In this document: positions 20,251 to 28,795 of the stretch, piece after piece | Numbering within the stretch: the first letter of the stretch is position 1 | How the letters are laid out: each line of letters starts with the position of its first letter | DNA from: Actinomycetes bacterium | GTDB taxonomy: Bacteria > Planctomycetota > Phycisphaerae > JAACET01 | NCBI GenBank assembly: GCA_030614915.1 | Contig: JAUXAG010000003.1 | Span: 62,001-126,000 of the forward strand | Direction of reading: 5' to 3' | DNA length: 64,000 bases | Translations under genes and position numbers: made by a program | Notes under the pieces: generated by a model | The model's input: the letters and a program-made list of their open reading frames with translations, nothing else | Database searches by the model: none | What the model was told of the DNA's origin: nothing

Positions 20251-21030
20251 ATGGCTGATGTAAATGTTCTGGTATTGCGTGCGGCGGGAACCAATTGCGA
20301 CCGCGAGTGTGTGCACGCCTTCGAGTTAGCCGGGGCCAAGGTGGCCAGCCTGCACGTCAACCGCGTCCTGGAAGAGCCTCACCTGCTGAGCAAGTTTCAG
20401 ATACTGGCCCTGCCCGGGGGCTTTAGCTACGGAGACGACATTGCCGCGGGTAAGATTTTGGCCAATCAGCTGCTGCACCATTTGGCCCAGCCTCTGGGTG
20501 AGTTTGTCGAGGCCGACAAGCTGATCATCGGCATCTGCAATGGCTTTCAGGTCCTGGTGAAGACCGGTCTGCTGCCCGGCGACTCCAAGGCGAATTCGCG
20601 CTCGCAATTAGCGACTCTTACTTATAATGATTCGGACAAGTTCGAGGACCGCTGGGTGCATTTGGCTGCCTGCAGCAGCAAGTGCGTTTTTCTGCAGTCC
20701 CCAGCCCGCATTTATCTGCCCGTCGCCCACGGGGAAGGCAAGTTTGTGACCTCCAGTCCGGAGGTATTGGGAGCCCTGAACGAGAACGACCAGGTGGCCT
20801 TTCGTTACACTTCTGCCGATGGGGCTGAACCTGCTTATCCGGACAACCCGAACGGCTCCGTGGAGAACATTGCCGGGATTACTGACCCCACGGGGCGAAT
20901 CCTGGGACTAATGCCGCACCCCGAACGGCACGTCCATCGTACCCACCATCCTCAATGGACCCGCCTTGCCGCCGACCGCGAGCCGGACGGCCTGGCCATC
21001 TTCACCAACGCCGTCGATTACTTCAAATAG
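20251..21030 (+). CDS. purQ: Phosphoribosylformylglycinamidine synthase subunit PurQ
   Basis: LRAAGTNCDRE, LPGGFSYGDDIAAGKI, GICNGFQVLVK. Confidence 0.93.
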   Translation: MADVNVLVLRAAGTNCDRECVHAFELAGAKVASLHVNRVLEEPHLLSKFQILALPGGFSYGDDIAAGKILANQLLHHLAQPLGEFVEADKLIIGICNGFQVLVKTGLLPGDSKANSRSQLATLTYNDSDKFEDRWVHLAACSSKCVFLQSPARIYLPVAHGEGKFVTSSPEVLGALNENDQVAFRYTSADGAEPAYPDNPNGSVENIAGITDPTGRILGLMPHPERHVHRTHHPQWTRLAADREPDGLAIFTNAVDYFK

Positions 21031-21041
21031 TAAACCCCGCG

Positions 21042-21078
21042 AGGGGTTTATCCTGAGCGAACGAAGTGAGTCGAAGGG
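21042..21078 (+). repeat. Dispersed hairpin repeat (TTTATCCTGAGCGAACGAAGTGAGTCGAAGGG)
   Basis: Palindromic intergenic sequence resembling widely dispersed bacterial repeats. Confidence 0.5.
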
Positions 21079-21133
21079 CCATCTCCGGACCCCTCAAAGA
21101 TTTGCGTAGCTAAAATCGAGAGCTTCATTTAAG

Positions 21134-21233
21134 ATGTCATTGCGAAGGAGCCGAAGGCGACTGCGGCAATCTCTCAATGTCATTGCGAGGAGCGTAGCGA
21201 CGCGGCCTTATCACTGCTTTAGCAGTAATCTAA
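21134..21233 (+). repeat. Two copies of palindromic repeat (TGTCATTGCGA...GCAATCTC; TGTCATTGCGAGGAGCGTAGCGACGCGGCCTTATCACTGCTTTAGCAGTAATC)
   Basis: Relatives at 21519-21545 (inverted), 26650-26746, 51719-51750, 51840-51900. Confidence 0.8.
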
Positions 21234-21237
21234 AACT

Positions 21238-21543
21238 ATGAAACACTATTGGGTATACATCATGACCAATGCTAATAATAAGGTCCTTTATACAGGCGTT
21301 ACTAACGATCTTGAGCGAAGGGTTGCTGAGCATAAAGACAAAAAAGGCTCATCATTTACGAGCAAGTATAATGTGACCAAGTTGGTTTTTTGTGAGCAAT
21401 TCGACCGGATTTGTGACGCTATAGACGCAGAAAAAAAGATTAAATCTGGGTCCAGAGCCAAAAAGATTAAATTAATAGAAAACACGAATCCCGACTGGCA
21501 GGATTTGTATAATCAGAAGATTGCCGCGCTTCGCTCGCAATGA
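21238..21543 (+). CDS. GIY-YIG family endonuclease
   Basis: YWVYIMTNANNKVLYTGVTNDLERRVAEHK. Confidence 0.85.
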   Translation: MKHYWVYIMTNANNKVLYTGVTNDLERRVAEHKDKKGSSFTSKYNVTKLVFCEQFDRICDAIDAEKKIKSGSRAKKIKLIENTNPDWQDLYNQKIAALRSQ

Positions 21544-21545
21544 CA
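21519..21545 (-). repeat. Inverted copy of the palindromic repeat, overlapping the 3' end of the GIY-YIG ORF
   Basis: gattgccgcgcttcgctcgcaatgaca. Confidence 0.85.
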
Positions 21546-21622
21546 GAAAGAATTTGTAAGGAAAACATCAAGAGTTTTGTACAGGAATTGGGCGCGATGA
21601 ACGGAGAGGCAGTGGTAACAGT

Positions 21623-22396
21623 ATGAATATTAAAGTTAGCCCCAAGTTTATGATTAACCTTATCAAAAAGATTGACAAGACTATCTGGAATGAATTCAAA
21701 TCGTATAAGGAAGTCGAAGCCTATATTTCTAGATTCCGCGAAATAGATGGCTATGGTTATGCAGATTTCAATATTTTTTATAAGGACACAGAAAATACGC
21801 AGATTGATCTATATGACACCTTAGTAAAGATTGACAGCGATGAAACGAGATTCAAAATCGCCGTTGATATAGGCCTCGTAATTCCTGATTTAATCTTTGC
21901 AATCCCAGAAATCAAGGGCATTCTGTCTTCCGATTATGAAGCAGCACATATCACTTTTGAAAATGCTCTTAAAAAAGTTGCCTCTGAACCCAACGTTTCT
22001 ATTTGTTGTGCAAATTCGGCGTTAGAATCTATAATCAAGCATATTTGTGAGCACAGCTCAATCAAAGACTGCAAGCCGAAAGAAACGCTATACAAGTTAA
22101 CCCAGCATATTTTGAAGGAATTTAAGTTTTACCCCCAGAAAAACTTGGATGACAATATCAAAAACATAGGCTCATCGTTACTAAACATAGCCCAGAACAT
22201 TGAAGCAATCAGGAGTAATTATTCAGATACATCACACGGGAAGACTTCAGAAGATTATATAATTGACGATGAGCTTTACGCAAAATTCTTAGTAAACACA
22301 GTCACAACAGTAGGATTATTTTTGCTTAATTTTTTTGACAAGAAATATAAACACAATGCCAACATTGGTTCTCTTGATGATGACGTCCCGTTTTAA
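21623..22396 (+). CDS. Abi_C-like (abortive infection C-terminal) protein
   Basis: CANSALESIIKHIC ... NIEAIRSNYSDTSHGK, AT-rich. Confidence 0.55.
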   Translation: MNIKVSPKFMINLIKKIDKTIWNEFKSYKEVEAYISRFREIDGYGYADFNIFYKDTENTQIDLYDTLVKIDSDETRFKIAVDIGLVIPDLIFAIPEIKGILSSDYEAAHITFENALKKVASEPNVSICCANSALESIIKHICEHSSIKDCKPKETLYKLTQHILKEFKFYPQKNLDDNIKNIGSSLLNIAQNIEAIRSNYSDTSHGKTSEDYIIDDELYAKFLVNTVTTVGLFLLNFFDKKYKHNANIGSLDDDVPF

Positions 22397-22428
22397 TTGG
22401 CGAAAAGGATGAATGGTGTAATAGAAGT

Positions 22429-22491
22429 CTGGAAAACTAGGGACAGTTACCTATCTACGGGGGGAATTAAAGCTGTCTGCCCATATTTCCT
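22429..22491. repeat. Palindromic REP-like element (ggaaaactagggacagttacc...agctgtctgcccatatttcc)
   Basis: Imperfect inverted repeat; gggacagttacctat resembles REP sequences linked to RAYT transposases (from memory). Confidence 0.4.
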
Positions 22492-22514
22492 TTTTCGGAG
22501 CACGTGCATCATAC

Positions 22515-22565
22515 GCACCATCCGGCCTAGCCATCTTTAGCAATGCCATCAAATACTTCAAATAG
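22515..22565 (+). pseudogene. Displaced relic of purQ 3' end (APSGLAIFSNAIKYFK*)
   Basis: Aligns to purQ C-terminus EPDGLAIFTNAVDYFK*: 12 of 17 codon positions identical including stop; about 40/52 nt by eye. Confidence 0.8.
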
Positions 22566-23814
22566 TCAAGAACAGACCTCAATAGCGGTTGGGGGTGCGC
22601 GCTCGAATCGGCACTGGCACTTTCTATCGCTATTGATGATCACCCACATTTTCATCGATATGGGTGGTAGCGTCATCAGTCCACTACTAAAGCGGCTAGG
22701 AGTTCATCACCAAGTCTCGGATGAAGCCATGGGAGTGGTAGCCAGCCTTTTCCTAGCCGGCGTCAGCTTTTCTCAGCCGTTGTTTGGATACATCTACGAC
22801 CGCTTCAGAGCCTATTGGCTAATGCCCGTCTTAGTCCTTATCACCGGCTGTAGCCTGGCCTGCGTGGGACTGGTCGATTCATTCGCTCTGCTGGTGGTCT
22901 TGGTCATAGTCGGCGGCCTATCCATCGGAGCCTTTCATCCGGCGGGCACGGCCATGGCCGGAAGCCTCACTGAAAAACGTCGGCCCTTGACCATCGCGAT
23001 TTTTCTCTTTGCCGGAACTCTCGGCGTAGCCGTCGGCTTCTGGTTCGTTGCCCGGCTGGTCGACGCTCAGGGCCTGGGCGCCACTGCCTGGCTCTTCGCC
23101 GCCATGGCTCCCGTTTTAGTCATTGCCATACTAGCTTCTTTGAGCTATCGCAAACTGCCCCACGCCCAGCAGCACATCGCGCAGCAGACCAGCACGGCCC
23201 CCGGAGGTTATTTCTCACGCACCTTATTACTGCTATTTGGCGTGGCTACTTCACGCAGTTTCCCCGTGTTTGTCTGTATCACTGGAATGTCCTTTCTGAT
23301 GACTGAGAAAATCCCCGACGCATCCCTAGCTCTTAGAAGCACCGGCACTGCCTTAGCTCTATTCATACTAACTCAGGGCGCGGGCGGCTTGCTCAGCGGG
23401 CTCTTCACCCACCCCAAAAGCGAAAAGCCCGGAATCATCATTTCCCTGGTCATTGCCCTTCCTCTGCTAATGCTCTTTCCCACCTTATCCGGAGTTTGGC
23501 TGCTGGTCACTCTTGCCTTGGGTTCGATAGCTTTATCTTCGACAATTCCGCTGGTTACGGCAACGGGCCAGCGACTTCTTCCGCATTCCTCGGCCCTGGC
23601 ATCCAGCATTTTCATGGGCTTGGCCTGGGGCACTTCGGGGGTGGCAGCGCCAATAGCAGTTACCTGGCTGGGGAGCTGGATCGGGTATGGCCGGACGATG
23701 CCTATTCTCATTGGGGCTGGGCTGCTGGTTTCGCTGGCGTGCACTTTGGCTTTGCCGCGGGTCATTCGACCGACAGACGATTCGCAGCTTGTTCCTTCCG
23801 AACCAATTGTATAA
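22543..23814 (+). CDS. MFS transporter (start uncertain; 22636 is an alternative)
   Basis: Multiple TM segments, SLFLAGVSFSQPLFGYIYDRF; ORF start overlaps the purQ relic. Confidence 0.75.
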   Translation: MPSNTSNSQEQTSIAVGGARSNRHWHFLSLLMITHIFIDMGGSVISPLLKRLGVHHQVSDEAMGVVASLFLAGVSFSQPLFGYIYDRFRAYWLMPVLVLITGCSLACVGLVDSFALLVVLVIVGGLSIGAFHPAGTAMAGSLTEKRRPLTIAIFLFAGTLGVAVGFWFVARLVDAQGLGATAWLFAAMAPVLVIAILASLSYRKLPHAQQHIAQQTSTAPGGYFSRTLLLLFGVATSRSFPVFVCITGMSFLMTEKIPDASLALRSTGTALALFILTQGAGGLLSGLFTHPKSEKPGIIISLVIALPLLMLFPTLSGVWLLVTLALGSIALSSTIPLVTATGQRLLPHSSALASSIFMGLAWGTSGVAAPIAVTWLGSWIGYGRTMPILIGAGLLVSLACTLALPRVIRPTDDSQLVPSEPIV

Positions 23815-23815
23815 A

Positions 23816-24610
23816 ATGTTGGCCATGAATACGGATCAAGTCGGCCCAGAGCTGTCGGAGTTTGTGGAATTGGCGGAGCTGGCCGCCCGGGCCAGCGCCA
23901 AGATTATTCTGCCCTACTTTCAAAGCTCACTGGACGTGCAGAGAAAGGCCGACGGCTCGCCGGTAACCATTGCCGACAAGAAGGCCGAGGAATGCATCCT
24001 GGAGCTGATACGTACCCATCGCCCACAGGATGGCTGGCTCGGCGAAGAGTTCGGCTCGGCGGACGGGACCAGCGGCTATCGCTGGATTATCGACCCCCTC
24101 GACAGCACGATATCTTTCATTCATGGGGTGCCTTTGTTCGGCACTCTCCTGGCTGTGCAGAAGGATGGGCAAACGCTGCTGGGCCTGATCAACATGCCCG
24201 CTCTGGAAGAAATGATCATCGGCGTGAGAGGTTCGGGCACTTTCTACAACGGACAGCAGTGTCGCGTCTCCCAGACGGCCAATATTTCTCAAGCTACGAT
24301 ACTCACCAGCAGTTGCACTAACTTGCTCAAGCACGATCGCCAGGCAGGCTTTACTAAGCTCACCGCTCAAGCGGCGGAGTCGCGCACCTGGGGCGACTGC
24401 TACGGCTATCTGCTGGTGGCCACCGGACGGGCGGAGATTATGATCGACCCGGTTGTGGCCCCCTGGGACGTAGCCCCGATGCTGCCCATAATCACCGAGG
24501 CCGGCGGGCGGATTACAGACCTCGACGGCTGCGAAGATTTTCCTCCTCGTCATGTGTTGGCCACCAACGGCTTGCTGCACGAGCAGGCCCTGGCTGCCTT
24601 TGCATCCTAA
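23816..24610 (+). CDS. Inositol monophosphatase/histidinol-phosphatase family protein
   Basis: GEEFG, IDPLDSTISFIHG, WGDCYGYLLVATGRAEIMIDPVVAPWDVAPMLPIITEAGG. Confidence 0.85.
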   Translation: MLAMNTDQVGPELSEFVELAELAARASAKIILPYFQSSLDVQRKADGSPVTIADKKAEECILELIRTHRPQDGWLGEEFGSADGTSGYRWIIDPLDSTISFIHGVPLFGTLLAVQKDGQTLLGLINMPALEEMIIGVRGSGTFYNGQQCRVSQTANISQATILTSSCTNLLKHDRQAGFTKLTAQAAESRTWGDCYGYLLVATGRAEIMIDPVVAPWDVAPMLPIITEAGGRITDLDGCEDFPPRHVLATNGLLHEQALAAFAS

Positions 24611-24620
24611 GACCCTGCAA

Positions 24621-26597
24621 ATGCCCATCCACAGAAAACTCCAGCCGCTGCCCATAACCGCCGTTGAGCCACGGGGCTGGCTGCGCCGTTACCTACGGAA
24701 GCAGACCCGCGGGCTCACCGGGCATCTGCAGGCAGCCGGCTTTCCGTTTAGTACAAAAGGATGGGCCGGGCCGAGAATGGCGCCCCCCAAAGAGGCGGCC
24801 CCGTGGTGGCCCTATGAGCAGTACGCCTACTGGATCGACGCAATGACCAGGTGCGGACACCTCCTGCGGAACAAATCTCTAATCAACAAGGCGGCTAAAA
24901 ACTTTGAGCATCTGCTCGAGCACGCCGATGCGGACGGCTATCTGGGGCCGAAGTTTCTAAAGCAGCCGAAAGAGCAGTACCGTTGGCCGCATACGGTGTT
25001 CTTCCGGGCGTTGATGGCCCATTATTCAGCGACCCGCGACCGCCGGATCATCTCGGCTTTGAAAAGGCACTATCTGTCCGATAGCTCAGAGCATTGCCGG
25101 GGCAGAGATGTCTGCAACGTTGAGATTATGCTCTGGCTATATGATAAGACTCAGGACAAACGGCTGTTGAATCGGGCCGGCAAGGCCTACGTCCAGTACA
25201 ACCGGATTACCGCTGCCGCTGGGCGGGCATCACAAGGGGCCTTATCCGCCGGGCTTGATACCACCGTCCAAGGCATGTTATCACCCACGAGGGGACGCTC
25301 GCATGGCGTTACCTATAATGAAATAGCTAAGCTCGGAGCTATTCTCTATATGTACACCGGCAAGAAGAAATATCTTGCGGCTACGGTCAATGCCTATCGC
25401 AAGATCGACAAGTTTCACATGCTGATTGACGGCGTCTGCAGCTCCACCGAGCAGCTCCGCGGGCGCGAGGCCCTGGACAGCCATGAGACCTGCGATATAG
25501 CCGACTATACCTGGAGCCTCGGCTTTCTGCTCATGGCCACCGGCCAAGCACAGTATGCGGATAAGATTGAGCGGGCCTGTTTCAATGCCGCGCCCGGTGC
25601 GGTTACCAGCGACTTTCGGGCCCTGCAGTATTTTTCGTGTCCCAATCAGGTCATTGCCGATCACTGCTCCAACCACAATCTCTTTCGCCGCGGCGGCCCG
25701 CGGATGTCCTACCGTCCAAACCACGACGTCGCCTGCTGCGCGGGGCAAGTCAACCGTATTATGCCAAACTTCGCAGCCAGGATGTGGCTAAGCGCCGCGC
25801 CGGACACGATAGTCGCCGCTATGTACGGCCCATCTCGCATTACAGCCAGGCTCGGCAAGCCGGCACATAAGTTTAGCATCGAGCAGCAGACGGATTACCC
25901 GTTTTCCGAGCGTATAGATTTTACCATTCACACCGCCAAGCCCATCAACTTCGCCTTGAGCCTGCGAATCCCCGGCTGGTGTCGCAAAGCCCGCCTGCTG
26001 ATCAACGGCAAACCTTCGCGAGCCAAACTCACCCCAGCTACCTTTGTAAAGATCAGGCGCACCTTCAAAAACAACGATCAGATCACCCTGATCCTGCCCA
26101 TGCAGATAAAACTCACTCGTTGGCCTAAAGGCGGCCTGGGCATTGAGCGCGGCCCGCTGGTTTATGCCCTGCCTATCGAAGAAGATCGGCAAATCGATAA
26201 GCGCACCAGCCCAGCCAATAAGAAATTCCCAGCCCTCAACCTTTACCCAGCCAGTCCTTGGAACTACGCCCTGGCCCTGGATTCCAAAAAACTAAAAAAG
26301 AACATCAAGGTTATTCAGCGACCAGTAAGTAATGACCCCTGGAGCCTCGAAGCCGCTCCGGTTGAGTTGCTCGTCCGGGCCCAGAAGGTTCGCAATTGGA
26401 AGATCGTCAGACGCAAGACCGTCGAGTCTTTTATTGATGGCCGAGTCCGGAAACTCAAAGGCCGTTTTGCCTTTACTCCGCCTCTTCCCGATCCCGCTAG
26501 CCTGCCTGGGCGGCTGGGAAAAAGATTGCAAACCATCCGCCTCGTACCTTATGGTTGTACAAACCTGAGGATCACTATCTTCCCCCATTGCCCGTAG
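24621..26597 (+). CDS. Glycoside hydrolase family 127-like (beta-L-arabinofuranosidase type)
   Basis: SHETCDIADYTW (ExC) and DVACCAGQVNRIMPNFAARMW (CC) as in GH127. Confidence 0.8.
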   Translation: MPIHRKLQPLPITAVEPRGWLRRYLRKQTRGLTGHLQAAGFPFSTKGWAGPRMAPPKEAAPWWPYEQYAYWIDAMTRCGHLLRNKSLINKAAKNFEHLLEHADADGYLGPKFLKQPKEQYRWPHTVFFRALMAHYSATRDRRIISALKRHYLSDSSEHCRGRDVCNVEIMLWLYDKTQDKRLLNRAGKAYVQYNRITAAAGRASQGALSAGLDTTVQGMLSPTRGRSHGVTYNEIAKLGAILYMYTGKKKYLAATVNAYRKIDKFHMLIDGVCSSTEQLRGREALDSHETCDIADYTWSLGFLLMATGQAQYADKIERACFNAAPGAVTSDFRALQYFSCPNQVIADHCSNHNLFRRGGPRMSYRPNHDVACCAGQVNRIMPNFAARMWLSAAPDTIVAAMYGPSRITARLGKPAHKFSIEQQTDYPFSERIDFTIHTAKPINFALSLRIPGWCRKARLLINGKPSRAKLTPATFVKIRRTFKNNDQITLILPMQIKLTRWPKGGLGIERGPLVYALPIEEDRQIDKRTSPANKKFPALNLYPASPWNYALALDSKKLKKNIKVIQRPVSNDPWSLEAAPVELLVRAQKVRNWKIVRRKTVESFIDGRVRKLKGRFAFTPPLPDPASLPGRLGKRLQTIRLVPYGCTNLRITIFPHCP

Positions 26598-26613
26598 ATT
26601 CTATTCTTTCCTG

Positions 26614-26746
26614 TCATCCTCGCGCAAGCGGGGATCCATCTTTTTTCCCGTCATTGCGAGGAGTCCCGATTTATCGGGGCGACGTGGCAATCTCGACTTT
26701 GGCAACAAGCCCGCAGGCAGGCTTATCGCCGCTTTGGCGGTAATCC
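26614..26746 (+). repeat. Composite palindromic repeat cluster
   Basis: ctgtcatcctcgcgcaagcggggatcc; gtcattgcgaggagtcccgatttatcggggcgacgtggcaatctc; cttatcgccgctttggcggtaatcc. Confidence 0.8.
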
Positions 26747-26912
26747 AGTCCTAGTTTTTCAGCGTTACTCTGTCACGCTAATATAGTACAATAGCAACTC
26801 ATGAACAAAGTCTAGCGATGACACACAAACAAGCTTATTGGTTCGCCATATGAAAGATAGCTTCAGATCAATGATTGCATTATGTCCTTGCTACAGAGCA
26901 CTTGAAGGAACA

Positions 26913-28613
26913 ATGCCTAGTTTCAATGATCTTATAGAGAGACTAGAAAAGTTTTCCTGCGGGGATTGGCTTCACCAACTTGCGCGTCTGGCCACACTGT
27001 TGGGAGAATCGCGCATTCACGATAAAAAATATGCTAGGGTCTTCTGGGGGTTCTTTATTTCTCCATCTCGTAGTAAATCGATGGACGAGTTCTTTCGCAC
27101 GCAGCGACAGAATAACACGGAAGTTGTCCCTTTCCCGCCACGAGCTATAGGAATCCTAGCCGAGTTGGCGATTCTCTATGCTCCTTCTAGTGCGCCTAAG
27201 GTGATGGAATTTAAAGAGGGCGAGGATAGCGACGAACAGACGGTTTTTGACGCCTTTCTTATCCTTTGGGATCTAGTCGGAAAAGGTGTTAATCCAAGTG
27301 CGGATGAAGAATCCCGTATACAAAATGCTGCCGATATGGCTACCAGAGTGCAGCAGAGCCAGATTTCGAGTTTCGCAGAAGCAGCCCGGGCTCTGAGGCT
27401 TTACTTACACCGTTCAAAAGCTGTTCAAGCACAGAGCCGAGATTTGGCAAAAGCGTTTGAAGAGTCTACAGGCGTATCGCTAGTCCAATATCTTATGGGT
27501 GGATTTGGCCTTCTTGTTCATGAACAACAGAAGACTATTTCGGATTTAGTCGAACGGTGGGAAGGAATTCCTACAAGACCGGAAAACTTTAAGTTTTCAG
27601 GATACCCCGACGCTCCGGTAAAGGCATGTGAAGCCGTGCAAAGCTACTGCCGAGTTCGGAGAGGAACACTCGGCGAAATTCGGTGTGCAATCGAGAAGTA
27701 CGAACCTAAATGTGCGTCTAATTCCAAGCACATGGACCCTTCTGGATTCAATCTTATTGCTCTGCACAAGTACCCGTTGGTTGATTTAGAAGCTAGAGGA
27801 ACACGCTGTCTGTACTATCAAGGTCTTTCGGCCAGCCTTCTCCATGGAGTATATCATGCAGCTATCGACAAGTGGGTGTCAACATACGGGAAGGAAGGTG
27901 GCTCTCCCCAATACATCAACGGACTTTATGGTAAGATTTTTGAGGACTATGTTCTAGAGGTACTTGAACGTGTGGTAAATGGGCGTTTACTTAAAAGACC
28001 GAAGACAAGAAGCGGCAAAGAAAGAGAAGGAGCAGATGGAATTATTGAGTATGCAAACGGCATCATAGTTGTTGAGATAAAGGGATGGAAATACAACGGT
28101 ACTTCTCTATATGCCTTCAAAACGACAGAAGAATTTCTCGAAGAACTTGAGCAATCCGGCTTGGGGAAAGCGATACGACAAATGGAGCGTCATGTTCAGA
28201 GATGCCTGGATAATGATATAGAAGGTCTGAGACAATTTGACTGGGATTGTCATTATATCCAGCCCGTTATCGTGACGGACGCGTATATTCCATTCTTCCC
28301 TGGTGCTGGTAGGCTTCTAAATCCCAAATTGAATGTATTTGCAAAATATCCTTGTGTTAAAGCAGCGCAGATTCTGCATGTGACAGAGGTGGAGATGTTA
28401 CCGGATATTGCATCGAAAACTGGCAGTTCTATTTGGGATGTGTTAAAATGTTACGCTGCAGACCATCCTGACAGAGACATTCCATTTCGGAATTTTCTCA
28501 ATGAGTTATATGATATTAGCTATGATTACAGTACCGAGTTGGTGCAACAGGCTATCCGAGACTACGGCAGGTGGCTTGGACTTCGGGGCACTGTGTGGGA
28601 TCATAATAGTTGA
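26913..28613 (+). CDS. Hypothetical protein with PD-(D/E)XK-like nuclease motif (start could be 26850)
   Basis: GKIFEDYVLEVL ... GADGIIEYANGIIVVEIKGW (D-x9-13-ExK) ... QMERHV; SD aagga before ATG 26913. Confidence 0.6.
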   Translation: MPSFNDLIERLEKFSCGDWLHQLARLATLLGESRIHDKKYARVFWGFFISPSRSKSMDEFFRTQRQNNTEVVPFPPRAIGILAELAILYAPSSAPKVMEFKEGEDSDEQTVFDAFLILWDLVGKGVNPSADEESRIQNAADMATRVQQSQISSFAEAARALRLYLHRSKAVQAQSRDLAKAFEESTGVSLVQYLMGGFGLLVHEQQKTISDLVERWEGIPTRPENFKFSGYPDAPVKACEAVQSYCRVRRGTLGEIRCAIEKYEPKCASNSKHMDPSGFNLIALHKYPLVDLEARGTRCLYYQGLSASLLHGVYHAAIDKWVSTYGKEGGSPQYINGLYGKIFEDYVLEVLERVVNGRLLKRPKTRSGKEREGADGIIEYANGIIVVEIKGWKYNGTSLYAFKTTEEFLEELEQSGLGKAIRQMERHVQRCLDNDIEGLRQFDWDCHYIQPVIVTDAYIPFFPGAGRLLNPKLNVFAKYPCVKAAQILHVTEVEMLPDIASKTGSSIWDVLKCYAADHPDRDIPFRNFLNELYDISYDYSTELVQQAIRDYGRWLGLRGTVWDHNS

Positions 28614-28795
28614 CACATAAGTAGCTCTATCTTCTTTGCGATCATGCTGCCGGTCCTGTGTGCCATCGCGTGCCCGGTCTGCTGCGATTCTTGTTTTGGT
28701 TTCAGACTGCTTCCGCTTGGGTACTAACTACGTTCTTAATTGTCGGCCTGACGCGCATAATCCGCCATTGGCTTTTCGCACCCAGTCGGAACGAA

